64,000 nucleotides of DNA from NCBI RefSeq assembly GCF_040719375.1, contig NZ_JBFDTP010000001.1, positions 1 to 64,000 on the forward strand. The letters are read 5' to 3'. Below are positions 1-8,596 of this stretch, in pieces. Source of the DNA: Clostridium sp. AN503. Lineage in GTDB: Bacteria > Bacillota > Clostridia > Lachnospirales > Lachnospiraceae. Position 1 is the first letter of the stretch. Every line of letters starts with the position of its first letter. The notes beneath the pieces were generated by a model. It saw only the letters and a program-made list of their open reading frames with translations. It made no database searches and was not told the origin of the DNA. The translations under genes were made by a program, and so were the position numbers.

Positions 1-147
1 CATACTAAAGGTTGTTCTCATTATTTTCTACCTGCAAAATTATAAAAAGAATCATATTCTATTTTTTATATAAATTATAATAATAAGCGACTACAATTCG
101 CCTCTTGTTTCATGATTATCTCTTATACTTATACAAGGAGGGCGCAT

Positions 148-489
148 ATGGACTATACTTTTATATCAGGAAGAATTCTTACATTATTGGAAAAACACAA
201 TGTAACAGAATACGAACTCAGCATGCAGCTCGGACGGTGCCGGAGTTATATCAATAAAATCACGTCCGGCAAGGCGATGCCCTCTATGAAGGGATTTCTT
301 GACATCTGTGATTATTTTCAGATCACGCCGGAGGAATTTTTTAGCAGCCAGAATGTCAATGATATACAGACCATACGGAAAATCACACGGGATCTGAAGG
401 ATTTGGATTCCTCCTCCCTGGATCTGATATCGGAGCTTGTGTCAAAATTGAAAAAACATAGGGATACGGAGGAGGATGCTCGTATATGA
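148..489 (+). CDS. XRE-family HTH regulator of an agr-like locus
   Basis: A 113-aa cytoplasmic protein. Residues about 8-60 form a helix-turn-helix of the Cro/C1 (XRE) type, with a recognition-helix stretch around RCRSYINKITSGKAMPS; the rest is a helical tail rich in Ser, Leu and Lys. I start it at the ATG preceded by AAGGAGGG, five bases away, rather than at an in-frame ATG 12 codons upstream that lacks such a site. Its TGA overlaps the start of the AgrC-like kinase gene (ATGA), so the two are almost surely translated together. It has no receiver or LytTR domain, so it does not replace AgrA by homology; a regulatory role in the locus is inference from position. Confidence 0.85.
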   Translation: MDYTFISGRILTLLEKHNVTEYELSMQLGRCRSYINKITSGKAMPSMKGFLDICDYFQITPEEFFSSQNVNDIQTIRKITRDLKDLDSSSLDLISELVSKLKKHRDTEEDARI

Positions 490-1787
490 CATGCTTTTTG
501 ATGATTCTGGGATTTTTCATATGTATCTTTGAGGAGCTAATGATCTATTCCGTATGTGATACCTTTTTAGAGAGACGTTTTTGTTTTAAATACCAGGACT
601 TTGTCATAATTGCATTTCTATCCTCCATCCTGTTTCTTGCCAATCAGCTTCATCATCCTCTTTTAAATGTTGCCGTTGCACTTATGACGTCTCTGACGAT
701 CGCATTGCTGCTCTTTACCGGTCTCATCCGAGAACAGCTGTACTGCTGCAGCCTTGCCTGTATGGTGATCTTTTCCACCGAACATGTTGGTTTTCGTCTG
801 CTTGGAGGAGAGTTATCCCGCTATGGCTTTCTTTCAACTATCCTTGCAACTATCATGATTAAGCTCACCTCATTTTTTATCCTTCAGGTGATCTGTCATT
901 ATGCCAAAAATAAAAAGATCCAATTCACTGGATCCAGAATAACCACCTGGTGTTTTTTTCTTTATCCGCTGACCTGTTTTATTCTGCTTATAGGGCTGCG
1001 CTACTCTCATATTAATGTGACACTGCATTCCTTTGGAGAAAAGATCCTGATTGTCGGACTGTTTCTCCTGCTTTTTTCTAATATGCTGCTGTTCTTTTTA
1101 TACGACTATATTATTTCTATAACGGAACAGGTACGGAAACATGAACTCAGTCAGACTAAGGATTCATTAACCCAGCAGCACTTTGCCATTCTTCAGGAGA
1201 CCAACACCAAATACGCATCTCTTTTACATGATGTGAATAACTACATCCAAACCATACAGACCCTGCAGCTTCAGAATGATTCTCTAAAAATAAAGAGTAT
1301 TTCCAATTCCCTGATGAATGAAATATCTGATATCAGCAGTCAAACCTTTTGCAGCTCGCCTGTTATTAATGCAATCCTGCATGAAAAACAACAGTCATCC
1401 CTGCAGAAACAGCTTGATTTTCGTGTCTTCGTGGAGCCATGTTTCCCCACCCCTGATATTCCTGACAACGACTTGATCAGTCTGCTCTGCAATCTGCTTG
1501 ATAATGCTATGGAAGCCGCTATCCAATGTACTGACGGATTTGTTGATGTTAAATTTTTTGTCAATGGGGCGTATCAGATCATAAAAATACAAAATCCCTA
1601 CAAAGATCATCCCAAGCATGACCAGAATCGTTTTTTCACATCAAAGCCAGACACTCAAAACCATGGTTTTGGTATCCGGCGAGTGGAAGCTATTGCAGAA
1701 AAACATCATGGTACACTGAAAATTTCTATGGAAGAGTCTCTGTTTACTGCCGTGGTACTGCTTCCTGTAAAAACAGCTCAGCAATAA
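486..1787 (+). CDS. AgrC-like GHKL sensor histidine kinase
   Basis: A 433-aa membrane kinase. About six hydrophobic segments fill residues 1-210, followed by a linker helix and a GHKL-type catalytic domain. The phosphoacceptor motif is LLHDVNNY with His248, the N box is NLLDNAMEAA around residues 336-345, and the G box is HGFGIRRV near 393. This is the AgrC/ComD (HPK10) layout: the membrane part binds a peptide signal and the kinase passes phosphate to a LytTR-type response regulator. It overlaps the XRE gene upstream by four bases and lies 106 bp before the AgrD precursor gene. No partner response regulator is in the window; it may lie just upstream of base 1. Confidence 0.9.
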   Translation: MTCFLMILGFFICIFEELMIYSVCDTFLERRFCFKYQDFVIIAFLSSILFLANQLHHPLLNVAVALMTSLTIALLLFTGLIREQLYCCSLACMVIFSTEHVGFRLLGGELSRYGFLSTILATIMIKLTSFFILQVICHYAKNKKIQFTGSRITTWCFFLYPLTCFILLIGLRYSHINVTLHSFGEKILIVGLFLLLFSNMLLFFLYDYIISITEQVRKHELSQTKDSLTQQHFAILQETNTKYASLLHDVNNYIQTIQTLQLQNDSLKIKSISNSLMNEISDISSQTFCSSPVINAILHEKQQSSLQKQLDFRVFVEPCFPTPDIPDNDLISLLCNLLDNAMEAAIQCTDGFVDVKFFVNGAYQIIKIQNPYKDHPKHDQNRFFTSKPDTQNHGFGIRRVEAIAEKHHGTLKISMEESLFTAVVLLPVKTAQQ

Positions 1788-1793
1788 AGTCAT

Positions 1794-1828
1794 TACCAAT
1801 TTTTCTAAAAAACGTACCAATTTTTCTA
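1794..1828 (+). promoter_or_regulatory. 14-bp direct repeat, candidate LytTR (AgrA-type) site
   Basis: The sequence TACCAATTTTTCTA occurs twice without a mismatch, at 1794-1807 and 1815-1828, so the repeats are 21 bp apart, two helical turns. LytTR regulators (AgrA, VirR) bind pairs of short direct repeats at this period just upstream of the -35 box, and here the second copy ends 10 bp before the -35 box of the agrDB promoter. The repeat is seen; the regulator assignment is inference. Confidence 0.65.
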
Positions 1829-1838
1829 TTTTCAAATC

Positions 1839-1867
1839 TTGTCTGAGCAAATATGGTAGAATATTAT
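1839..1867 (+). promoter_or_regulatory. Promoter of agrDB
   Basis: TTGTCT (1839-1844) and TATTAT (1862-1867) are separated by 17 bp in the gap between the kinase gene and the AgrD precursor. This would let the signal genes be transcribed separately from the sensor genes, as expected for autoinduction. Confidence 0.6.
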
Positions 1868-1893
1868 AAAACATAGGATAAGGAGGTTTTTTC

Positions 1894-2061
1894 ATGAAAA
1901 ACTTAAAAAAGATCTGGAATACTTTAAACAGTCATGGTTTTATGTCCGCACTGAACTGTCTTGCGGTCATAGCAGTCATTAACTCCGTAAGCTCCACCTG
2001 CTTCTGGGATTTCTACCAGCCGGAGGTACCGGAATCCGCCCGCAGACTGGCAGAGAAGTAA
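1894..2061 (+). CDS. agrD: AgrD-like cyclic lactone autoinducer precursor
   Basis: A 55-residue peptide preceded by AGGAGGT seven bases before the ATG. It has the three AgrD parts: an N-terminal amphipathic or hydrophobic helix (about 1-32, MKNLKKIWNTLNSHGF then a run ending AVIAVINSV), a core with one conserved cysteine (SSTCFWDF, Cys36), and a tail of the family type (YQPEVPE followed by a charged stretch). By analogy with AgrD the signal would be a thiolactone between Cys36 and the residue at the AgrB cleavage point, most likely a five-residue ring CFWDF with a short N-terminal extension. It lies one base upstream of agrB. The exact ring size and exported N terminus are inference. Confidence 0.9.
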   Translation: MKNLKKIWNTLNSHGFMSALNCLAVIAVINSVSSTCFWDFYQPEVPESARRLAEK

Positions 2062-2062
2062 G

Positions 2063-2659
2063 ATGCTGAACCGACTCATCAGCCGTTTTATCAACCGGCA
2101 GATCGAGCAGGGCATCTTAAAACAGGAGGAGCGGGAAGCATACGAATATGGATATTTCCTGATTGCGCTGGAGATACTGAATATCTCCGTCATGGCGTTC
2201 ATCGGCATCCTTTTCCGATGCTTCCTGCCTCTCCTGTTTTTTACTGTATGCCTGATCCTGCTCCGCAAATATGCGGGAGGGATCCACGCATCCAGCTATG
2301 TGCGGTGCGCGGCAGTGTCCGCCGTCCTGGAACTGGCTGTGGTGTCCCTCCTGCGCACAGGTCTCTGGCAGCCATTGTTCCTTCCGGCGGCTCTGGCTGC
2401 CATATGCGGGTGCGCGGTCATCTGGAGCTTCAGCCCGGTAGCCGCAGCAGCCAAACCCCTTACCGGGGACGAAACCCTGCGTTTTCGCCGCACGGCCCGC
2501 AGGCGTCTCATTGCAGCCGCTGTACTGGCAGTCCTCCTTTTCGCACTCCGCCTTTATCTGTGGGCTTTTATTATGATGCTGGACTTTATCGTCATTGGAG
2601 GCGCCATGGGTGTGGCTTTGTTCCAGACGCACAGACAGAGACAGGACCAGGGAAGCTGA
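2063..2659 (+). CDS. agrB: AgrB-like autoinducer-processing membrane protease
   Basis: A 198-aa integral membrane cysteine endopeptidase of the AgrB family. The catalytic pair is visible in KYAGGIHASSYVRC: His75 and Cys82, seven residues apart as in staphylococcal AgrB (His77, Cys84). About five hydrophobic segments follow the N-terminal amphipathic part. AgrB removes the AgrD tail and makes the thiolactone. The gene directly follows agrD (one base gap), so the pair forms one transcription unit that ends at the hairpin overlapping this stop codon. The order sensor - agrD - agrB differs from the staphylococcal BDCA order. Confidence 0.93.
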   Translation: MLNRLISRFINRQIEQGILKQEEREAYEYGYFLIALEILNISVMAFIGILFRCFLPLLFFTVCLILLRKYAGGIHASSYVRCAAVSAVLELAVVSLLRTGLWQPLFLPAALAAICGCAVIWSFSPVAAAAKPLTGDETLRFRRTARRRLIAAAVLAVLLFALRLYLWAFIMMLDFIVIGGAMGVALFQTHRQRQDQGS

Positions 2660-2677
2660 TGTTCCCTGGTCCTTTTC
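2644..2677 (+). terminator. Intrinsic terminator of the agr-like locus
   Basis: A perfect 11-bp stem, GGACCAGGGAA (2644-2654) with TTCCCTGGTCC (2662-2672), is followed by TTTTC. The agrB stop codon lies in the loop. There is no T run on the minus side, so it acts only on plus-strand transcripts. Confidence 0.85.
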
Positions 2678-2692
2678 TCTGTTTCTACCCCT

Positions 2693-4201
2693 TTATGCCG
2701 TCTGCACCGCCTCCGTCAGCGCCGCCTCCGTGACAGCATCCCCGTTTTTCCTGCTAAGCTCTTTATTAATCTGTCCGTTCGACATGATGAGAATGCGGTC
2801 GCAGAGCCGTTCCAGCTCATCCATCTCGGAAGATACCAAAAGCACGGCATTTCCGGCGTCTGCAATACTGCGGATCAGCCTTGCGATGGATGCCTTCGCC
2901 TCCACGTCGATCCCTACCGTAGGATCATCCAGCAAAAGGATCCTTGGCTGTATAAGCAGATTTTTTGCGAAAACAACCTTCTGTTGGTTGCCGCCGGAGA
3001 GATATTCCACCTCCTGTTCAATGCTGGTACATTTCAGATCCAGCTTTTCCTTCATCTCCTCAGCCCTGCGCCTGCTCTCCTCCTCACTGATAAATACTCC
3101 CTTTTTGAGCCGGTCCCAGATCGGGAGCAGCATATTGTATTTGATGGAGTGGATTCCCACAATCCCGCTTTTGCGCCGGTTCTCCGGGACAAAAGCCACG
3201 CCCCGTTTAATGGACAGCCAGGGCTTTCCTACCGGGATCTCCTCCCCGTCCAAAAGGATCCGGCCTTTATCCGGTTTGAGAAGGCCGTAGAGGCATTTCA
3301 TCAGCTCCGTCCTTCCACTCCCCAAAAGCCCTGCGATCCCCAGGATCTCGCCCGGATACAGCTCCAGGCTGACCTTCTTCACCTTGTCTCCCCAGGAAAT
3401 ATCCTCCGCCCGGAGCGCCGGTTTTGTGTAATCAACAGGTTTCTCCGGCGCTAAATACGCCTGATTCAGCTTCTTTCCCACCATCGCTTCCACCATCTCG
3501 GTGATCGTAAGCCCATCTGTCTTCCGGTCCATCTCCACCAGGCCGTTGCGCAGTACGATGGCTCTGTCGCATATCTGCATGATCTCCTGCATGTGATGGG
3601 AGATAAAAATGACCGCGATCTTCTGCTCTTTCAGCCTTCTCACAAAAGTAAAGAGCAGCTGGATCTCCTTGTGGGTCAAGGATGCCGTAGGCTCATCCAG
3701 GATCAGGACCGACGGGTTGTGCAGCAGCGCCTTCACGATCTCCACCAGCTGCTGGTTTCCGATCGACAGATTCTCCACCGTCTCCCGCGGATCGATCTCG
3801 ATCCCAAATTCCGCAAAGGCTTCCTCCGCCTTTTTTATACAGCTATTGTCATCGATCAGGCCCGTGCGTTTCAGCTCCCGGTTCAAAAACAGGTTTTCTG
3901 TCACAGTCATGGTCGGAATCAGGGAAAATTCCTGATAAACCATGGCAATCCCGCATTTTGCCGCTTCCGATGCACCGCGGATCGTAACCTCCCTGCCATC
4001 CACCTGGATCTGGCCCTTGTCAAGATGATAGACACCCGTCACAATCTTCATGAGCGTGGATTTTCCGGCTCCGTTAGCCCCTAATAGTCCCAACACCTCG
4101 CCCTTTTCCAGGCTGAAGGAAATCCCCTTTAAAACCTCGTTCTCAAAGAAGGATTTGTGGATATCTGTCAGCCGGAGCGCATACTCCTTCTCTTCTACCA
4201 T
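2693..4201 (-). CDS. Sugar ABC transporter, double ATP-binding protein (RbsA/MglA type)
   Basis: A 502-aa cytoplasmic ATPase with two fused ABC domains, as in RbsA/MglA. The first has an intact Walker A (GANGAGKST) and a signature LSIGNQQ; the second has a changed Walker A (GLLGSGRTE) with signature LSGGNQQKV and Walker B ILLLDDP, the usual asymmetry of this family. I start it at the ATG at 4201, which overlaps the stop of the PLP-enzyme gene upstream by seven bases; a GTG nine bases earlier is possible. It is the last gene of the ROK-controlled transporter operon and powers the permease encoded two genes upstream. Confidence 0.92.
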   Translation of the reverse strand: MVEEKEYALRLTDIHKSFFENEVLKGISFSLEKGEVLGLLGANGAGKSTLMKIVTGVYHLDKGQIQVDGREVTIRGASEAAKCGIAMVYQEFSLIPTMTVTENLFLNRELKRTGLIDDNSCIKKAEEAFAEFGIEIDPRETVENLSIGNQQLVEIVKALLHNPSVLILDEPTASLTHKEIQLLFTFVRRLKEQKIAVIFISHHMQEIMQICDRAIVLRNGLVEMDRKTDGLTITEMVEAMVGKKLNQAYLAPEKPVDYTKPALRAEDISWGDKVKKVSLELYPGEILGIAGLLGSGRTELMKCLYGLLKPDKGRILLDGEEIPVGKPWLSIKRGVAFVPENRRKSGIVGIHSIKYNMLLPIWDRLKKGVFISEEESRRRAEEMKEKLDLKCTSIEQEVEYLSGGNQQKVVFAKNLLIQPRILLLDDPTVGIDVEAKASIARLIRSIADAGNAVLLVSSEMDELERLCDRILIMSNGQINKELSRKNGDAVTEAALTEAVQTA

Positions 4202-5391
4202 TCCGGCCACCCCACTTCTCTGCCGTCTGTTGTAAAGATCCCCTCTACCTTCGGCTCATTCTTTGAAATACCGCTCACCGGAGCCACATATGCCCTGGTC
4301 ACAAACATCTGGGCGCGGAATCCAAACACCACGGTGTCTCCAACCCTTGTCTGCTGCCCCTTCTCCGGCTGCAGGATACCATAGTAGTCAATGGCCTTTG
4401 GCTCCGGCAGCTCACAGCCGATGCGCTGCCTTAAAGCTTCGTCCGGGTCCGAACCTACACACGCCTTCACCTCATAGGGTTCAAACACCGGATCTACATA
4501 CATACCGCCACCGAAGCAATAAGGCTTCCCGCCATAGTAATGCGAAATCTCAGACACATAGATATAGGCGGGACGTTCCGGCATCTCCCTGTACGCATGG
4601 ATGGGCGTGGTGCCCGTAAGCCCATGCCCCGGCTCCACCTGGGTCACTCCATCCTCCGCAAGGCGCCTGAAAATATGGCTGGAAGTGGTGCCGGGCGCAT
4701 TGACCTCCAGCTTCGGATATCCGTTATGCCGGAGAAGCTCAGCGGTCTTTAACAGGGTTTCATAGTTATGGGTCGGATTGACAGATAATGTCTCCGGGTC
4801 ATAGAGCTGCGCCGGAAACGTGGCAATCCCTGAAAAGCTTAAGCCCTTCATGGAATCAATCCGGTGGGCAGTCTCCAAAATATCCTCATCCAGATACCCC
4901 GCCTCATGCCCATGATAAAAAGAATCCCCGTTCCCATATATCCGTACCATAATATTTTGATGCTCAGAGGGCTTTAAAGCTTTTGATATGGCCGCCGCCT
5001 TCTCATCATTGTATACCATCCAGTAGGCAGGGTTTAGGTCCACCGCCGCCCTGGTCTCTGCAAAGGGGACCTGGACAAGATGGCCCAGATGCCCGATCTT
5101 CATGCCGGCTGCTGCCATGGGCCTGGCGTCATTCATATCCACACAGACCCCGGCCTCGATCCCAGCTCTCATGACCGCCTGGATGGCGACCGGATTCCGC
5201 CCGATCTGCTTTGTCATGGCAAATGCTTTTAAGTTCCATTTCCCGGCTTCCTCTGCCATAAGCTTTGCGTTCTGATAGATCGTGTCAATATCCAGAACAT
5301 AGCAGTTTGCCGGGATCAGCCCTTTCTGATGAAGCAGGATACCCGCCTTGATCAGCTCCGGGTTTCTATTGATCAACTGGTTTAAAAACAT
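4195..5391 (-). CDS. YhfX-like PLP-dependent enzyme (alanine-racemase N-terminal fold)
   Basis: A 398-aa protein of the fold-type III PLP family, close in layout to YhfX of E. coli. The N-terminal barrel holds a likely PLP lysine in KAFAMTKQIGR (about residue 62) after CYVLDIDTIYQNA; later motifs include HYYGGKPYCFGGGMY. Start ATG is preceded by GGGAGG. Family members are called amino-acid racemase-like, but a reaction has not been fixed for most of them. It sits between the permease and ATPase genes of the same operon, so its substrate is probably related to the imported compound. A plain alanine racemase for the cell wall is unlikely in this setting. Confidence 0.8.
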   Translation of the reverse strand: MFLNQLINRNPELIKAGILLHQKGLIPANCYVLDIDTIYQNAKLMAEEAGKWNLKAFAMTKQIGRNPVAIQAVMRAGIEAGVCVDMNDARPMAAAGMKIGHLGHLVQVPFAETRAAVDLNPAYWMVYNDEKAAAISKALKPSEHQNIMVRIYGNGDSFYHGHEAGYLDEDILETAHRIDSMKGLSFSGIATFPAQLYDPETLSVNPTHNYETLLKTAELLRHNGYPKLEVNAPGTTSSHIFRRLAEDGVTQVEPGHGLTGTTPIHAYREMPERPAYIYVSEISHYYGGKPYCFGGGMYVDPVFEPYEVKACVGSDPDEALRQRIGCELPEPKAIDYYGILQPEKGQQTRVGDTVVFGFRAQMFVTRAYVAPVSGISKNEPKVEGIFTTDGREVGWPEW

Positions 5392-5414
5392 AGATTTTCC
5401 TCCCTCATCATGAA

Positions 5415-6353
5415 TCAGTCATTTTTCGCTTCCCGCAGGCTCAAGGATACAGCCAGGATGATGATCAGGCCCCGCGCCATCATCTGTTCGGAGACAGACA
5501 ATCCCATCAGCAGCAGCCCGTTGTTCAGCATACCGATCACGATGGAGCCGATGATCGTTCCGATGATCGTCCCCTTGCCGCCGGAAAAGCTGGTCCCGCC
5601 GATCACGACCGCAGCGATCACGGACATGTTGTCATTTTCCCCCAGGGTATATCTGGCCCCATTTAACCGCCCCGCGTACAGGATTCCCGCGAATGCCGCC
5701 GTCAGTGCACAGATCGTCATGGCCTGGATCTTCACCCGGTCCACCTTGATACCGGAATATTTGGCCGCAGATTCATTCCCTCCGACTGCCAGCACGGCTC
5801 TCCCGAAAGGAGTCTTCCGGTACAGCAGATGGCCTAAGATCATGACAACGATCGTCCAAAGAAACAGTGTGGAGATCGGGCCAATATCCCCCGCCCCAAA
5901 TATAAAGTTGAACTTCCTGTTGGTAATGGGTACCGCCTCCAGGTTGGTCATGGTCCTGGCGATGCCTGCAAATACGCTGCTGGTGCCCAGTGTCACAAGG
6001 AACGCCGGGATCCTTACCTTGGCAACGATCAGGCCGTTGAACAGGCCGCTTACCGCGCCCACTGCCATCCCCGCCAGAACTGCCGGGAACCAGCCCGCAA
6101 CCCGGAGGACCAGAGCTGTCGTGAGCGCAGACATGGCTACCACTGCGCCGGTGGACAGATCGATCAGGCCCGCTGATATGGCAAAGGTCATCCCAACAGC
6201 TGCTACGGAGATCATGGTTGTCTGCCTTAAGATATTCATCATATTGGCATAGGACAGAAACCCTTTATCCCGGAGTATGATAGAAAATGCAACCAAAACC
6301 GTTATAAAACTAATGTAAACAATATACTTCTTGTACTCGAATTTCCTCGCCAC
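5415..6353 (-). CDS. Sugar ABC transporter permease (RbsC type)
   Basis: A 312-aa membrane protein of the BPD_transp_2 (RbsC) family with about nine hydrophobic segments and the family stretch GENDNMSVIAAVVIGGTSFSGG near the C terminus, which contacts the ATPase. The start is GTG, preceded by GAGGGG at nine bases. It follows the binding lipoprotein gene in the operon. It is expected to import a monosaccharide or related compound together with the lipoprotein and the double ATPase. Confidence 0.92.
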   Translation of the reverse strand: MARKFEYKKYIVYISFITVLVAFSIILRDKGFLSYANMMNILRQTTMISVAAVGMTFAISAGLIDLSTGAVVAMSALTTALVLRVAGWFPAVLAGMAVGAVSGLFNGLIVAKVRIPAFLVTLGTSSVFAGIARTMTNLEAVPITNRKFNFIFGAGDIGPISTLFLWTIVVMILGHLLYRKTPFGRAVLAVGGNESAAKYSGIKVDRVKIQAMTICALTAAFAGILYAGRLNGARYTLGENDNMSVIAAVVIGGTSFSGGKGTIIGTIIGSIVIGMLNNGLLLMGLSVSEQMMARGLIIILAVSLSLREAKND

Positions 6354-6395
6354 GATTCTGCACCCCTCATTTCCATTCCAGTCTGCTTTCCCAGT

Positions 6396-7610
6396 CTACT
6401 TTCCAAGCACTTCCATCACGCTGGAATCCGGGTCTTTGTTCAGTGACTCATTCCAGGCTTCCACCATATTATCCTTTTTCATAGATACCGTACCGCTGAC
6501 CACATAAGAAGGGACTTCCTCTTCCAGAATGCTGAGAGCCGCCATCTTCGCCATGGTCTGACCGATCTGGAACGGCATATCCGCCACCTTGCCGTACACA
6601 TTGCCGCCCTGGGCCATGTCCAGATCGTTATTGCCGCCTAAATCCATTGTAACCACTTTACAGTCCTTATAACCACCGGCCCTCAGCTCCGAGACCACCG
6701 GCTCCGCCGCCACGTCCCAGGACACATAGATCCCGTTCAGATCCGGATTCTGGGTCATCATCGCCGTCGCTACTTCCCCAGTGGCATTTTCAGCGGAAAA
6801 TCCCGACATGGCCACGATCTCAATATCCGGGTAATCGCTCAGGATCGTCCTGACAAATTCATTGTCCCGGTTGTTGGTCACCAAATAATCCACGTCGTAA
6901 TAGATCACTCCGATCTTCCCTTTACTGCCAATCGCTTCCGCCATCAGCTTTGCGGCTGCACGGCCCATCCCGTACTGGTCACCGGTCACGATTCCCACAT
7001 ACTCCTGTCCAGCTTTATATTCATCCACACCGTTGTCTGCGAAAATGATCCTGCATCCCGCGTCGACTGCCGGCTTAAATGCCCTTGTCCCAGACACCGG
7101 GTCCACCGGAAGCGAGAGAAGGATATCCGGTTTCAGCGCCATGGTCGTCTCGATATCCGTCGCCTGCTTTGACGGGTCAAACTGGGCGTCCGATGTTGCC
7201 ACCACCTCGATCCCCATTTTTTCAAATTCCGCTTTGGCCCCGTCCGTCATGGCATTGTACCACTCGCTGGCTCCCGCCCACAGCATGGCTGCCTTCAGCC
7301 CTTTTTCCTGGATCGCTTTGTACTGTTCCTCTGTCAGCTCCACATCCGTTGTGGGAGTCGCTTCCTCTCCGTTGGGGCCTTTGGCGTACTCGCCTTCCTC
7401 ATTTCCATATCCAGGGATCACAGAAAGCCATTTGCTTTCCTCCGCGCCGCCCTCTTTTGCCGGGGTCTCCGGCGTCTGGGCCTGACTTTCTGTACCTGCT
7501 GCATTCCCCCCGGATACAGTGGTCTCAGATGGTCCGTTATCCGGCGCACATCCCCAGATCCCCGCGCTTGCCAGCACTACTGCCAAAAACACACTCATTT
7601 TTTTCCTCAT
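6396..7610 (-). CDS. Sugar-binding lipoprotein of the ABC transporter
   Basis: A 404-aa extracellular substrate-binding protein of the periplasmic-binding-protein-like I fold (RbsB/Peripla_BP_4). A signal sequence ends in ASAGIWGC with lipid-anchored Cys21, followed by a Gly/Ser/Thr/Glu-rich linker to about residue 75. The binding domain has typical stretches such as DILLSLPVDPVSG and IIFADNGVD. The ATG has GGAGG 11 bases upstream; a second ATG at codon 5 has GAGG at better spacing and could be used. The substrate cannot be read from sequence; the kinase and YhfX-like enzyme in the operon suggest an amino sugar or sugar-amino acid derivative. Confidence 0.9.
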   Translation of the reverse strand: MRKKMSVFLAVVLASAGIWGCAPDNGPSETTVSGGNAAGTESQAQTPETPAKEGGAEESKWLSVIPGYGNEEGEYAKGPNGEEATPTTDVELTEEQYKAIQEKGLKAAMLWAGASEWYNAMTDGAKAEFEKMGIEVVATSDAQFDPSKQATDIETTMALKPDILLSLPVDPVSGTRAFKPAVDAGCRIIFADNGVDEYKAGQEYVGIVTGDQYGMGRAAAKLMAEAIGSKGKIGVIYYDVDYLVTNNRDNEFVRTILSDYPDIEIVAMSGFSAENATGEVATAMMTQNPDLNGIYVSWDVAAEPVVSELRAGGYKDCKVVTMDLGGNNDLDMAQGGNVYGKVADMPFQIGQTMAKMAALSILEEEVPSYVVSGTVSMKKDNMVEAWNESLNKDPDSSVMEVLGK

Positions 7611-7638
7611 AATAACGAAATCCTCCTTCTTTTCTCCT

Positions 7639-8577
7639 TTATTTTTTTATGTAAAACATATTTCTTGCCAGCTGTATCCCCGCCTGGGCAGGGCTTTTAT
7701 CAAACACCACATAGTTGATATTTTCGTTATGCACCTGTTCTTTAAACCGTTCCCGGAACGTTTTAAGATAAAGCCATCCGTTGAAAATACTGCCGGACGT
7801 GACCATATCGATCTTCTCATCCGGCTCAAGCCCCAGCTTCTGATAGACAGCCGCCGCCATATCCGCCACCTCAAATGCGGCTGCCTTCACCACCCTTTCG
7901 CAGACAGGATTCCCACGCTCCGCCTCGTCGCTGATCATCCGGGCAGAGGAAGTGATCTCCGCGTGGTCAAAGGCTGCAATAAAATAAGGAATCTCCGTCT
8001 CTCTTTCAAGATGGTAAAATGCTTTAAGCTTGTGAAAAATACTGTCTTCCTGAAGCTGCCCGTCGCAATACCGGACCCACTCTTTTAAGACCTGTTCTCC
8101 GATCCAGTAGCCGGAGCCCTGATCGCTGAGGGGACTTCCCCAGCCCCCGCAGCGGTGGACCTTTCCCTTTTTGTCAAATCCCACGGCGATGGAGCCTGTG
8201 CCGGATATGGCGCATACGCCGGGTTGTTCTGCCACAGAACGGAATACCAGCTCTGAATCGTTGCAGATAAACACCTTGTCCATGTCAACCCGCATATGCC
8301 GGGCGATCAGGTCGTAAACCTCGTAATCCTGCTTCGTATCACAGCCGGAAACCCCTATGACGATCCCCAGGATATCCTGCGCTCTGATGTCCTGCTGAAA
8401 ACAGATTTTGTTAAAAGAATCCTTTAAGTTGGCAGTGGCCGCTTCCAGCCCTACGACTTTATAGTTGGTGCTCCCAAAAGTCTCGCTTGTGATCCGCCCC
8501 GACCTCGTGTCACAGATACAGAACTCTGTTTTCGTTCCTCCGCCGTCAATGGAAAATAAATAATTTCCCTCCCGCAC
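7639..8577 (-). CDS. BadF/BadG-type sugar kinase (N-acetylglucosamine kinase-like)
   Basis: A 312-aa ASKHA-fold kinase of the BadF/BadG/BcrA/BcrD ATPase family, which includes eukaryotic and bacterial N-acetylglucosamine or glucosamine kinases. The phosphate-1 motif FSIDGGGTKTEF is at residues about 8-19, and ISGTGSIAVGF is the phosphate-2/adenosine region. Start is GTG with GGGGGGAG six bases upstream. It lies between the ROK regulator gene and the lipoprotein gene and would phosphorylate the imported sugar on entry. Exact substrate is inferred only. Confidence 0.85.
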   Translation of the reverse strand: MREGNYLFSIDGGGTKTEFCICDTRSGRITSETFGSTNYKVVGLEAATANLKDSFNKICFQQDIRAQDILGIVIGVSGCDTKQDYEVYDLIARHMRVDMDKVFICNDSELVFRSVAEQPGVCAISGTGSIAVGFDKKGKVHRCGGWGSPLSDQGSGYWIGEQVLKEWVRYCDGQLQEDSIFHKLKAFYHLERETEIPYFIAAFDHAEITSSARMISDEAERGNPVCERVVKAAAFEVADMAAAVYQKLGLEPDEKIDMVTSGSIFNGWLYLKTFRERFKEQVHNENINYVVFDKSPAQAGIQLARNMFYIKK

Positions 8578-8596
8578 TGTTTTCTCCCCCCTTTCC

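Noticed and set aside
2595..3290. Plus-strand frame of 231 codons running from agrB into the ATPase gene
   Set aside because: It crosses a strong terminator and overlaps two well-supported genes in other frames.
3593..4084. Plus-strand frame inside the RbsA-type gene
   Set aside because: Overlaps two intact ABC domains on the other strand and encodes a His/Gln/Arg-rich shadow peptide.
5410..6252. 280-codon plus-strand frame over the RbsC-like permease gene
   Set aside because: Its product is a shadow of the membrane protein; the minus-strand product matches a known family along its whole length.
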